NCBI RefSeq assembly: GCF_028858725.1 | Contig: NC_084773.1 | Span: 4,454,350 to 4,518,349, forward strand | Length of the DNA stretch: 64,000 nt | Source of the DNA: Colius striatus | Lineage: Eukaryota > Chordata > Aves > Coliiformes > Coliidae | Direction of reading: 5' to 3' | Part shown: in pieces, positions 1 to 14,000 of the stretch | How positions within the stretch are numbered: the stretch's first letter is position 1 | Layout of the letters: each line of letters begins with the position of its first letter | Translations under genes and position numbers: made by a program | Notes under the pieces: generated by a model | Seen by the model: the letters and a program-made list of their open reading frames with translations, nothing else | What the model was told of the DNA's origin: nothing | Database searches by the model: none

Positions 1-720
1 GTGCCGGGCGGGAGCGTCGGCGCAGCCCGGCGGCACGGCACGGCGCGGCACGGCACGGCGAGGAAACCTGCCGCGCTCAGCCTGCTCTCCTCCTGCGCTG
101 GCTTGGCCGGGGGGTGGCTCTACCAAGCATCCACGGAGAGCCCCCGGCTCCCCGCAAAGGCAGATCCCGATTCCAGTCGTGGGGCTTGAAAGGAGTTAAA
201 GGGCAGCATCACCGTGCCCGGCCGTGCCGCGCCGCCACGTACCTGCGCTCCGGCCGGCCGCGGCTGCCCGGCCCCCGGGAGCTGGTGTCCGGCGTCAGCA
301 CAGAGGCGCTCCGGCGCGGGGCTGTGCGGGGGGCTCGCCGCGTCCCGGAGCCCCGCGTCCTGGGAGAGGGAAGCCTGTCGGGGCTGAGCGCGGCTGCAGC
401 GCCCGGCGGTGCCGCGGCCGTCGGGGAGCCCGGTGCGGCGGCGGCTCGCTGCCCGGCAGCATCTCCCGCGGAGCCGCGCGGCCGCCCCTATTTACGCCCT
501 GGCGGTGCGCGGCGCGGGGGCCGGCCGGGATGCCATTGGCCCCGGCGTGGGGAGTGGTGGCAGTGGCCGTGGGCCCTCCTCAGCCCTGCGCGGGCAGGGC
601 GCTGCGCAGCCGGCACCGGCTCGGTGTGGCCGCTTGTCCCCGGGGCCGCTTTGCCGACCCTCCCGCCGGGGAACGGCAGCCACGACCCGCTGTAACCCCT
701 GACGTGACTGGGAGATAAAC
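1..720 (-). promoter_or_regulatory. CpG-island promoter on the minus strand, probably AMIGO3
   Basis: The first 720 bases are very GC-rich. Read on the minus strand they hold promoter elements in ordinary spacing: a CCAAT box (ATTGG on plus, 535-539) and, about 45 bases downstream, an A/T-rich TATA-like element (GTAAATAGG on minus, 487-498), which predicts a start near 460. In human, AMIGO3 is a minus-strand gene nested near the 3' end of RNF123; here only four RNF123 exons remain to the right, which fits that position. The AMIGO3 coding exon would lie left of the window and is not seen, so the gene name is inferred from synteny. A run of GGCAC-like pentamers lies at 30-62. Confidence 0.5.
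243..465 (-). other. Candidate 5' untranslated exon (AMIGO3?)
   Basis: Downstream of the minus-strand promoter, a consensus donor (CAG|GTACGT on minus) lies with its last exon base at 243. The stretch between the predicted start (about 465) and this donor has one ATG, but its frame closes before the donor, so the exon is most likely untranslated. The start is estimated from the promoter spacing only. Known AMIGO genes keep their coding sequence in one exon, so a noncoding leader exon is plausible. Confidence 0.4.
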
Positions 721-1730
721 TCCACCCTCACCTCTGGGAGGTGTCCGACCCTGCCCCCAGGCTGGGAGTGAGGGTGGCATCACCCCAGCCCCGTTTCTGC
801 ACTCTCAGTTGTGGTCCTTCCCACTTCTCTCATCCTCGTGAGCTGGCAGGGACCCCCCCACACCCCCCCGAGCACCCAGCCGTGGGGTGAATGGGGTGGG
901 CAGAGCCCAGTGGGGTCCCCAGAGCAGAGGGGTGTGGGGAGGGGGTGGCCGCAGGGTGAAGGACAGGCAGGAATGTCATCGCCCAGCACCCGGAGCGTTA
1001 GTGGGAAGCCAAAAGCTCAGCTGGGAATTGGTTTCCATTAGGGCAGCAAAAAAGCTAATTTGCTTCTGCTGCTGCACATCAAGGGGCTGTTAACCCCCTG
1101 CACCCCGGCACAGGCGCAGCCCACACTGCTCCCTCCACACACTGCTTGCTGTCTGCTGCCCAGGCAGCTGTGCTGGCCCGAGGGCTGGCCACAGAGCCAG
1201 CTCTGCTCCTTGCCAAGGGCTGTGGGCAGGCCACAGCACTGGTGTCTGATGGAGACGCTTGGGAAGGTGCCCTTCAACTGTCCTGATTGTCCCCACTGAT
1301 GCTTGAAGCCAGGGAGAGCCACGACTGCTCCTTCCTGCTTGGGGAGCACCCGCTTGCCCTGGGGACCTTGAGCTGTCCCTTTGGTGCAGGGGGGCCACAG
1401 GTGAAGCTGCAGGGTGCCTTCCCTCCTTTTGTGTGCTGTGAAGTGAGGGTGGCTCTGGCTGCTCGAGCTGCCCTGCAGCTCCCCAGTCTCAGCTGGGCAC
1501 TGGGCACGAGGGCTGCAGCCTCAGCAACTGCTAATGCACCGTATTGATCCCTGGAGCTCCGAGAGCTGGGGGGAGGACGGCGGCTGCTGCAGCGGCTGCT
1601 GCTGCTGCTGCTGCCACCTTTCAGCTGCATCTGAGCATCTTCCCAGCTTGGTGCAGCTGGGAAGGGGGGGTGGCTGTGTGGACAGGGTGGGCTGGAGCTG
1701 AGGCCAAGGCCTGACTGTGTCCCTTTGCAG
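721..1730 (+). other. RNF123 intron, no further gene seen
   Basis: This stretch precedes the first visible RNF123 exon. I see no exon with both splice sites on either strand and no interspersed repeat. A short CTG/CAG triplet run lies at 1586-1615. Confidence 0.6.
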
Positions 1731-2712
1731 GGCCGAGCGCGCGACGGCGGTGCTGCTGGCGGATCCCTGCTTCCAGCTGCGCTCCATCCAGTACCTGCTG
1801 GGCCACGCCGAGCCCTCGGCGCTGGCGGCTGCCGCCCCGGCCACGGACAAGCGCCATTTCTCCCTGCACACCTGTGAGTGTTGGCACGGTGCTGGCAGCT
1901 GGGCTCTGCTCGCCACCCGGCCGGGCTGCTGCAGGGACACGGGGCTGCCGGCCTCGGCATCTCCTGCCACACGCCCCTTAGCCCCGGGAACAGCTCCGTA
2001 GCTCCGCTGCTGTCCTCTGGCAGCGGCACTTGGGATGGAGCTGTGTCCAGGTGCCCGCTTGTGGCAGCAGTTTTGTCCCTTCATAGTGCCCAGCTTGCTG
2101 TCTCAGCACGGGGATCCCTGTCCCGAGCACCAGGCTCCCTGTGCTGGCTGGTCCCCAAGGGCAGCTGCAGCCCAGCTGTGCCTTGCCAGCAGCACTGGGG
2201 CAGCCCAAGGCTCAGTCATCCCACGTGCACCTGGTTTGTCCCCACAGACACAGAGTACATCAGTACCGAGGAGCTGGCAAAGGTGGACAAGATGCTGACC
2301 CACCTGAGCGAGGAGTCCAAGCAGGCAGCTGCCACCACACTGGTGAGTCGCAGCGCGGTCCCTGTGCCCGGCAGCAGCCCCGGCTCCCTGGGACACGGGC
2401 TTTTCGCTGCCACCACTAACTGTTTGCTGCCCCCTGCAGCCCACCAGCGAGGAAGACCTGTGCCCCATCTGCTACGCACACCCCATCTCAGCCATCTTCA
2501 GACCCTGCTCCCACAAGTCATGCAAGTGAGTACCCCACACACATGACCCTCACCCCACGCCCCCCTCCATGCCCTGTCAGGGGACCTCATGCCGTTTCCT
2601 CCTCTGTCCCAGAGCCTGCATCAACCAGCACCTGATGAACAACAAGGACTGCTTCTTCTGCAAGGCCACCATCACAGGGGTGGATGACTTCACCAAGCCA
2701 GCCAGCTCATAG
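1731..2712 (+). CDS. RNF123: RNF123 (KPC1) C-terminal exons
   Basis: These are the last four coding exons of the E3 ubiquitin ligase RNF123, the catalytic subunit of the KPC complex that ubiquitinates p27Kip1 and processes NF-kB1 p105. Exons: 1731-1873, 2248-2342, 2440-2525 and 2613-2712 (stop TAG 2710-2712), each with AG/GT borders and matching phases. They encode 140 complete residues. The first exon reads [20 protein letters not shown], almost as in human. The third and fourth carry the RING finger: CPIC, then CSHKSC, then CINQH and CFFC, so all metal ligands are present. The tail after the RING is short and ends KPASS. The N-terminal SPRY and central region lie left of the window. The gene converges with GMPPB. 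Confidence 0.96.
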
Positions 2713-3025
2713 CGCCCAGCCCCGCACCACGGGCTCCCCGAGCTGAGCCAGGCAGTCCCCGGCCACATGCTCATGCTGCCCAGCCCCTGTGGGGGCACGA
2801 GGCTGCGGGGAGGGGAGAGGACGGCAGGCAGGAGGCCCAGTGCCAGGCTCTGAGGCCAGCAGAGCCCAGTGCCTGGCCCGCAGCAGCCTCTCTGGCCCAC
2901 GGGCTGTTCTCAGGGAGGGGAGCCCGAGGCCTCGGCTCTGTGGCAACCCTGGGGCTGGGGGGCCAGGCTGGGCGTTCAGGCTGTTAACTTGCCCCTGGCT
3001 GGGGGCTGACATCATGAAATGCAAC

Positions 3026-3031
3026 ATTAAA
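3026..3031 (+). terminator. RNF123 poly(A) signal ATTAAA
   Basis: An ATTAAA hexamer lies 313 bases past the RNF123 stop and is the only good plus-strand signal before GMPPB. Cleavage near 3045-3055 would leave under 100 bases to the GMPPB 3' end. Confidence 0.6.
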
Positions 3032-3154
3032 TTATTCTTCCTTATGTGGTGCCCCGAGACCCGCGGAGAGGGAGGCAGGGGGAGGCAGGAGGAGGCAGGA
3101 GCAGCCCTGGGGCCCGGCTGAGCTGACACTGGGCGGTAAATGCAAATATAAATA

Positions 3155-3160
3155 TTTAAT
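3155..3160 (-). terminator. GMPPB poly(A) signal ATTAAA
   Basis: TTTAAT on plus reads ATTAAA on minus, about 29 bases beyond the GMPPB stop. This implies a 3' UTR of only 50 to 60 bases. Confidence 0.55.
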
Positions 3161-3188
3161 GGCAGCAGGCAGGGCCCGCCGGGGGCTG

Positions 3189-5416
<2,228 letters not shown>

Positions 5417-5480
5417 CGCCCCGCGCCCGACCGACACGTCAGCGCCGCGCGCGCCTCCCGCGTCACCGCCGGCCGACAAC
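5417..5480 (-). promoter_or_regulatory. GMPPB proximal promoter / leader with TGACGTG element
   Basis: The sequence just before the GMPPB start codon is CpG-rich. On the minus strand TGACGTG (5435-5441) lies about 20 bases before the ATG. This resembles the UPRE/CRE core bound by ATF6, XBP1 and CREB factors. A TGACGCG variant lies near 5460. The transcription start is not determined, so the element may sit in the leader. Confidence 0.4.
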
Positions 5481-5489
5481 GCGCCCGCC

Positions 5490-6010
5490 CCGCGTCCCGC
5501 CCCCGCCCCGGCTACCGGCTCCTGCTGCCCGCCCCGCATCCTGCCCCGCCCCGCGTCCCGCCCCCGCCCCGGCTACCGGCTCCTGCTGCCCGCCCCGCGT
5601 CCCGCCCCCGCCCCGCATCCCGCCCCGCATCCCACTGCCCGCCCCGGCTACCGGCTCCTGCGGCCCGCCCCGCGTCCCGCCCCGCATCCTGCCCCGCCCC
5701 GCGTCCCGCCCCGCGTCCCACTGCCCGCCCCGGCTACCGGCTCCTGCTGCCCGCCCCTCATCCTGCCCCGCCCCGCGTCCCGCCCCCTCCCGGGCTACCG
5801 GCTCCTGCTGCCAGCCCCGCATCCCGCCCCCGTCCCGCGTCCCGCCCCCGCCCCGCATCCTGCCCCGCCCCGCTCCCGCCCCACGTCCCGCCCCCGTCCC
5901 GCGTCCCCCTGCCCGCCCCGGCTACCGGCTCCTGCTGCCCGCCCCGCGTCCTGCCCCCGCCCCGGCTCCAGCCGCCCGCCCCCTCCCCGCCCCGCGTCTG
6001 CCGCCCGCCC
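5490..6010. repeat. GC-rich minisatellite upstream of GMPPB
   Basis: A core reading GGCTACCGGCTCCTGCTGCC recurs at about 5510, 5571, 5646, 5732, 5793 and 5920, with small changes. The cores are separated by variable numbers of a short CCGCGTCCCGCCCC-like unit, so spacings are 61, 75, 86, 61 and 127. The minus strand is strongly G-rich. Open frames of 100 to 480 codons across it come from base composition and are not genes. Confidence 0.9.
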
Positions 6011-6246
6011 CTTGTCCCGCCCCAGGCCCCGGGTCCTAGCGCCCGCCGCCCCCGAGGCTGGCTGCTGGCGCAAAGCAAGCAGCGAGCCGCAGCAGGGTCC
6101 CGCCCGCCCCGCACCCCGCCCGGGGGGAGCAAGGATGGAGGTGAGCCCTGAGGAGAAGGCGGAAGGGCCAGAGCCGTTTGCACCCCCTGGCTGCAGGTCC
6201 CGGCGGGGAAAGGCAGGCACGACACGCCGCGGACAAAAACAGATCC

Positions 6247-6252
6247 TTTAAT
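6247..6252 (-). terminator. IP6K1 poly(A) signal ATTAAA
   Basis: TTTAAT on plus reads ATTAAA on minus, within an A/T-rich patch just before the GC-rich GMPPB upstream repeats. It predicts cleavage near 6225-6235 and a 3' UTR of about 1.8 kb. Confidence 0.55.
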
Positions 6253-8024
6253 TGTTTTTGGTTCTCTGTGAAGCACAAACAGGGTGATTATTCATGTAAA
6301 AACAAGAGGGGGGCGGGTGGGGTCAAAGCTATGTACAAGCTGTGGAGTCCCACCGCGGTGGTCCAAAGGGAAGGAGCGAGGCACCGACCCCTCCAGCACC
6401 CCTCGCCCGCACCCGGCCTGCTGAGGGGAGGAAGGGCCCTGCACCCGGGGACAAGGACATGCACACGGTGGGCTGCGGGGGGCAGGGAGGGAGGGGGGAA
6501 GCTGTCCCGGGCATCCCGCTGCCTCCTGCAAACCTGTTCCCTGAAAAGCTGGCAAGCCCGGCCTGGCCAGGCAGGAGCCAGCAGAAGCCATGGAGAAGCA
6601 GCCCAGCGAAGGGCAGCAGGAATGGAGGTGCTGGTCCAGAGCAGTGATGGGAAGCAGGGGTCAGGGCAAAGGGGGAGACAGGCAGAGAGGATTCAGGCTA
6701 AGCTGGCAGGGCCCTGCCCTCTTCCCCAGCCGCCCCGCAGCGAGCCCTCCCGGGCAGCCCGTGCAGGGAGGCAGCACACATGCTACATGCGAGGATTCCC
6801 CAAACAAGCTTTCCTGAAGTAAAAAAACCCCAAAAATATCCCCACCCACGCCTGGCCTTGCAGGGCCCCAGCCCCGGGGCAAGGGTAGCGCTGTGGAACG
6901 TGACAGTGACACCGGGGAGGGAGCAACCAGGGGCCCAGCACAGAAACACGGGGGTGGTGCAGAGCGAGGTCCGGATGGGGACCCCCAGGCCACACGTCAA
7001 ACACTAATGCCCTCATCAAGGGAGGCCACGGGAAACACAGGGGTGGGGGGAAGGAGCCCAGGCAGCCAGGCACATCCCCACAGCCAGCACTGGTTTTGGG
7101 AAAGATGCTGTGAGGCAAAGCTGAACAGCCAGGTTCCCCCTTACTTGCACCCCCGGCAACCCTGAGGCAGGAGGAGTAGGGGGCAGCCCTGAGCCTTGGC
7201 CTCCCCCCACCGTGGTGTGTGGAGCCAGGAGTGGGGGGCAGGTGGGTGCTGGAGGGACACCCACACAGCCCCTGGGACCAACATGACAGGAGGGGAAGGG
7301 GTGCACTGGTCCAAAAGGCCCCGCTGCACAGCTGGGGGGTGGGAACTGCTACAGATACTATTGCTAGCCCGCGAGCCGAGTGCTTGCTTGGTCAGTGGTC
7401 CAGGGCAGAGCGAGTGGCGCAGAGCCCGGGCCCGTGCCGCTCCCAGCGGGCACAACGCGGGGCAGGCAGCACTACCGCCAGCTCTGACACGGGGTGCATT
7501 TGGTCATTTACGCCTTGGGGTGGGTTATTCACAGTGCCCAAATAGTGGAAAAAGGCAGCATCAAAAGCAAAGCCCCGGGGGCAAAGTGCAGGGGGCTCAG
7601 AGCCCCTGCTGCCCACCAAGTGCGCAGCGCCCCTTTCCCAAGGGCTGGGGAGAACAGCAAAGGGCAGGCGCTCGCGGGGGCTGCTGAGGCAGGAGGCTCC
7701 TCACGCCGCAGCTCCAGCTGCCTCAGGAACCTGGGCCTCTCCTTGCTCTGGCCTAGATCCAGGTCCTCTCTCCAGAGCGCGTGAGCGAAGAACGGGGACA
7801 CCGAGCTCGCAGGTGGCACGGACAGAGCCTCCTGCAGCAGGCAGAGCTGGGGCACCGAGAGCTCTTTGATCCTGCCTCCCCTCACCTCTTCTATCTCAGT
7901 ACATTTAAAAACAACGGAGCAATACAATTGTTTAAAACCAAAGCTGTCTGCTTTTCTCCTGTGCTAGTCGGTGGGAGTGTCTGCTCCTGCCACCAGGACA
8001 AGAACGAGAGGCCGCAGCCCAGGG
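6253..8024 (-). other. IP6K1 3' untranslated region
   Basis: Between the IP6K1 stop codon and the proposed poly(A) signal there is no recognisable coding exon, repeat element or structured RNA. The extent depends on that signal being used. Confidence 0.55.
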
Positions 8025-11000
8025 CTACTGGTTTTCCTCCCGCATCTGTTCCATGATGTTGATGAGACTCTCCAGCCCGAACACGTAACCCATGTCAGGG
8101 CCGTCGTGCACGGTGGGGTCGTCGCGGAAGCCTTTGAAGGTGCTGTGTGCAAAGTCAATCATGCGCACGTCCACCTTGGGCTGTGCGGAGGAGCCGGGCT
8201 CCGCGCTGCCGCCGGCCTGCAGGCTCTCCGGGACGCAGCCGTCCACCCGCTTCAGGCGCGGCTCGGGCCGGCGCTCCACCCCCATCCCCGCCCTGCTGTC
8301 CTTGCCGTCGTAGATGATGAGCAGGGAGCTGGAGTAGAAGCGGTAGGAGGCCTGTCTCTCCAACACCGCCTTCAGGCTCCGCAGTTTGGCCAGCACGGGC
8401 TCAAAGAGGTCCTTGCGCAGCTCGATGCCGTTGTGCAGGTACTGGTACAGGGCGTTGCGGAAGCCCTCGATGGAGAGGCCGCGCCCGTAGTATTTGTTCC
8501 TGCATAAGTAATGCCCCGTGTCCAGCTGGTAGACCTAGGGCACCAAAGGAATGCACGTCAGCTGGGAGACACAGGTTAAGGCCACACAGGGAGAGCCCTG
8601 AGTTGTCCTGCACCGGGCAGAGGGGATCTGTCCCCACAAGAGGGAGCAGGAAAGGGCTGTGCCTGTTCCCCAAATCCCCAGGCTGCTCCGGGGTGCATGC
8701 CACAGGCACAGTTGGGGTGCCCCAGTGCTGGACACCCACAAGGCAGCTCATCAGTCCCCTTGTCCCCAAGCAGCATGGCACAACTGACCCCAGCGTTTAA
8801 CAGCAAAGTCTCACAGGAGCTGCCTGCACGTATTGCCATTGCTACATGGCACGTGATGTGGCAATGACTGCCCTCATTGCTTCAGAGTCTGTGGGATTAC
8901 AAGATCCTTCTGTGGGTGGGGAACAGAGTGACTATTGCACAAGAGCTCCAGCTGCACATCCCCGTGTGCAGGGCCCAGCCACACCAGGAGAGCTGTAACA
9001 ACAGCACAGGGAGGTAAATGTCAGGAGGGACACCTCCCTCCCCAGGCACCGTGGTCCTAGCGGAACAACAAGCCAAAAAGAGCATTTGAGCAGAAAACCA
9101 CCTCACTGTGACCAAACCAGCCTTGGATAAGACAGGCCACCTCAGGAGAAGCAGGTTCCCTTGTGCTAGGCTTCGAAACGAGGACAAAAAGCACATACCA
9201 CAGACACTGGTGCACAGGCTGAAGTGGGAGACCCTGCAGCTCCGTGCTCAGTAGGAAGCGCTGCCTGGGAGGTCGGACGGGGGTGCACAAGGGAGCGAGC
9301 AGTCCTGCAGCCATGGGATCCCTACCTGCATCCCACACACGCGCACGCCCAGCGTGGCCGAAGTGCTCTGCTCACACTTCTTCATCTGCCGAGCAGCCTT
9401 CTCCTCCGAGGCGTCATCGCCGTGCTGCCTGGTCCCCATCTTCAGGTCAAGCACGCAGGGAAGCTTGAAGTGATGCACCACGTTCTCCAGCAAAAGGAAC
9501 TCTGGGGGAATGTGTCAAGGAGAGCTCAGCTGCCACAGACACTGCTCCCAGGGGCCACCACAAGCACAGACTCGGGCATGAGACAGGATAACAAACAAAA
9601 CTAAGGAACAGACAAAATGAAGCGCCTATGGAGGTGGAGAAAGGGATGAAACCCCATCAGCGGTGCCCAGGCTTGGACAGCTAGTAGAAGGAATCAGTCT
9701 GGAAGGTGGACTGGTCAACAGTAAGCAAGGAGAGCGCATGCAGGCAAACTGGAAACTCGGATGGAACCAAAGAGCAGTGTGAGGAAGGACACAGCACACC
9801 AGTAAGAGCTGCTGATACACTCAGGGGAGCTTAAAGTCTTCTCTAGTTAGGAATTTAACCACATGGATAAATACAATCCCTACAGACTGAAAAGGCTCAA
9901 CACTGTATCACTGCTATCGGCCTACCCAGAACAGCAGCACTGGGGGGAACTGGGGAGGCTGCAGGGCAGCCACAGAACAGCACCCAGCAGCCTCTGATGG
10001 CTGCACACACTGTGGGCAAACCCTCTCAAGGGCCCAGCACTGAGAAAAGGATCCATGTGGGTGTTTTTCATGGAGGAACATGACCCTGGGGTCTGCCCCA
10101 CTCAGTCCTTTACAGCAGCCAGAGTCCTGGCAGGTTAAACTTGCATTCAGGGGGAAAAATGGATCACCAACTGCAGCTCATTGTGAAAGAGGAACCTCAT
10201 AAAAATAAGGAAGTGCAATTTAAAAGAACAGGAGAGCCAAAGAGAATTGTTTCTCTGCAAGTGAGGCAAGATATTTAAAAATAAGAGCTGGAGGCCAAAG
10301 GCACATGTTTTAGAATAGGAAAAGGAAGCCCACACGGCTCAAATGATGAAGAATGCAGATATTAAAAGGGAGTTTGCTTCTATGGGAGGAAATCAGAATC
10401 AAGCTCCATCAGGTGAAATAAAAACCCCCCAACAAGCTGGCAAGTTTCAGCCAAAAGCACATGGGAGTCATTTGTGACGGCACAGAGAGTGACAAATCCA
10501 TCTCTGAGCAGGTGAAGCAGCCAGCCAGACTGCCCCAAGGGTCTGGAGACACTGAAGCCACAGGGGAGGGGGTGTGAAGAGACTCCCTAAAAGACTGTTA
10601 CCAGTCAGGAATGGGATCTTTTAGAATAGCAGAGGGTGTCAGGACTTAGAAGGGAGAGGAGAGGCAACAGCAGCAAGTGGAAACCTGGACTTTCTGTACT
10701 GCCTGCAGTTCCAGGCACTGTGTCCAGAAGGATGTGGGAGAACTGGAAGAGACTCAGGAAAGGTCACATGGACAGACACAGCTCCCTCCCAAGGGATTAC
10801 TCACTAGGGTAGCCCTGCATCTGTTGCTGGACAAAGCCTGATGTGACAAACTACAGGTCAAAGCACAAGCCAACAAAGAGAAGGGTCAGAGAAAAAAAAT
10901 CAGTCACAGGACCCAATCAGAACCACGGCTCCTATGAGCACCAGCATCAGACACGAGAGCCCCTGTGTGGGACACAGGAAGGAATAGCAAAAAGGAACAC

Positions 11001-14000
11001 ATAATACACAACTTTGGTCATGCAAAGGACAGCAAAGCCACAGGAGACACAGGCAGAGCTGCCTCAGGCTCAGCAGCAACCTGCCCCACTCAGTGCTGCT
11101 GTGCAGAGGATACTGTAGAGCTTCCGGTCCTTGGACTCGGAGCGCATGCGGCTCAGCTGCTGCTTGTGGCAGCGCAGGCTCCAGGGGTTGTAGCTGATCT
11201 TCTCAGAGCTCAGCCCGCTGTTCCCATCCAACATCTGAAATGGAACATCCGAGTGGATGTGCAAGTCCACCCTGGGACTCTTTGTTTCCTGGATGCTGCT
11301 GATATAAAGACAGAACAAGCGTGCCTGTTAGAATCCCCTCGTCCTCCAGGTGCCTACGGTGTTGTGTCCTCCCCCTGCACACATCTACCTCCTGCTCCTT
11401 CTCACAACAGGAATCTTCCGAACAGCAAACCCTCACTGAGACCCTGTGCTCTGGACCCATGCTCCAAGATCTGCTCTCTCAAACGTCCCTGCCAGGCTGT
11501 GTTGTAATTGATAGGGTAAGCAGGAACGTTTGTTTCTCAGGGAGCTCTGGCTGGAGTGAGGAGGCCGATACCCATATACCCCTGGACAATGCACCCTTGG
11601 AAGAAACCTCTGGGTTAATAACCCAGGGTTAATAACCTCTGGGTTAATAACACAGGTGGTTGAATCTGCTCCACATGCTTTGGTCCCACATCCAATGAAC
11701 TACCAAGATCCAATGAACTATCCTGCATCAGGGGCATTTCACATGGACGAGTTTGTCCTGAACCCAGCAAAGCTCCTGGCACAGTTTGCAGTGCCATAGT
11801 GTGCTGGGCTAGCAAATACCAGCCAACCTGGCCACTGTGTGGAAGTGCAAAATCCCCTCAGCACAAGCAGCACGGGACCTGAAAGGGGAAGAGACTCCCT
11901 GCCCTCCAGGTTTTACCTCTCTGTGGTGTCAGTGGCCAGGCCAGGCTTCTCCTCCTTGTGCTCAGTGCCACTGCTTGACCTGTGAAGGCTCCGACGCGAG
12001 TGCTTGCGTCGTGGCTGGTCCCTCTCTGGCATGTCATCCTGCTCCAGAGCCTCGTTCTCCACATAGGGATAGGCCACCAGGTTAATGTAGCCATCGCTGT
12101 CTCCCTCAAAACAGACAGACACCACACCTGCCAGAGAGAAGGGACCTGTCAGTTCTGTTTTCCAGGAGAGGATCCAAACATTCAAGAGGGAGGAGAGCAA
12201 TGCAGCTAAAAGAGCAGCAAAGCAAATGCAGAGAACTGAAAGAAGACTTAGGATTACATAACCCAAATGTTGTCAGCACAGCAGAGAGGAGAAAATGCCC
12301 AAATGGTGCTCTGGGTCACTGCCTGAGCATCCAGCCAGCAGCAGGAGGGGAAGCTCTGCCACCACAGCGTGTGAAAGACAAACATGCAGCTGAGGGCTGT
12401 GATTATTTCCTTCTGTCCAGTCTTGCAGCAAATGTCATCAAACTGATGGAAGTCAAGTACAGTCTACCAAAACACTGAAGAGCATACAAAATCTGTATCT
12501 AGCTCATTTGGGTAAGCAGCTATCTCCTGCAGAAGCATTCCTGCTGTGGAGAAGGCCAGCAAGGAGGAGTGGAAGGAGCTGGACTTCTCCAGCATTGGCT
12601 TTGCAGGGTCCCAGGGCTTCCTAGCAATAAAAATGGGGGGGCCCTGGGAGTAAAACTACATCACCAGGAGCAGCAGGCAAGCAGGATCATTTGTGTCCTG
12701 TCTAGTTTTACCTTCTCAAGGCTCCTGGAGAGCACCACAGTCCAAGGGAAGATCTAGATCTTTCACAGCACAGACCGAATACATTTATCTGGCCAGCCAC
12801 AGAGCAGGACAGCTGGCACTTCTAGTTAGGGCTGACATCTTAATCTTTGGGACTCTCTCAGCCCTGAAAATGAGGCTGTCAGCCCATCTCCTAAGTTGCA
12901 ATGACAAAAATCTTTCATTAGCTTGTCACCAGTACTGAACAGTTGCCAGGAGTATCAGATGCTAGATGCAGAGAATCAAATGGCTCATCACAAAGGAATC
13001 CTTGCACTGCTCAGCTGATGTAGGGGCTGTTGTGCTGCTGTCCTTCCCTTTTCCTTATCTGTACATGACAATAGTAACGAGGTTCAGGCAGCTCAAAACA
13101 ACTGGAGGGCAGTTCAGACTCCAGCAGGTCACCACAGCAATGGCACTCCCAAGTGCTCTGGCTGCTCAGACACACTCCTGAAGAACACCTCAGTGCTCAG
13201 ACAGGAAATGGCATCCCTGGTGCTCCTCTCCCTCAGGTCAGGAGGAACAGCTTCTGGGACTGTCAGGAAACTGCATGAGTCTCAGATGAAAGCCCACACT
13301 GGGATGGAGGTGCACTGTCTATGAATTTAGGCTACCAAGAAGTATCTGGCTTTAATTACAGAACCACTGAATATTAAGGGCTGGAAGGGACCTTGAAAGA
13401 TCATCCAGTCCAAGTCTCCATCCAGATAGAATCATCACAGAATCATAGGGGTTGGAAGGGACCTCAACCAGCCCAACCTACTGCTAAAGCAGTTTTCCCT
13501 CAATCAGGGGCACAGGAACATGTCCAGGTGGGTTTTGAAAACCTCCAGAGAAGCCGCCACACCCTGTCTGGGCAGCCTGGGCCAGGGCTCCCTCACCTCA
13601 CAGTGATACAGTTTTTCCTTATGTTTAAGTGGAACTTTTTATGTTCCAGCCTTTGTCCATTTCCCCTTGTCCTGTCACTGGACATTCCAGGAAAAAAGTG
13701 CTGCCTCATCCTCTTGACACCTTTCAAATACTTGTGTTAATGAGATCCCCCCTCAGTCTCCTCTTCTCCAGGCTGAACAGTCCCAGGTCCCACAGCCTTT
13801 CCTGATAAGAGCCATCAGCTTCATCAGTTTTAAACACCATCTCCCAAGGAAGGTTTGACATGGGAGATGTCAAGATCCATCCTTGTAACTACATGGGCTT
13901 CACTAGAGCACCATATGGCCGGAGAGTGGTTTGGGGGTATGAGGACCCGTCTGTTGGAGACAGTATCCTTGACTTGTGAGCTGCTAACAGACACAGGTAG

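Noticed and set aside
114-695. 193-codon plus-strand frame in the first 700 bases
   Set aside because: CpG-island composition with Pro/Arg/Gly-rich sequence, no family match, and promoter signals point the other way.
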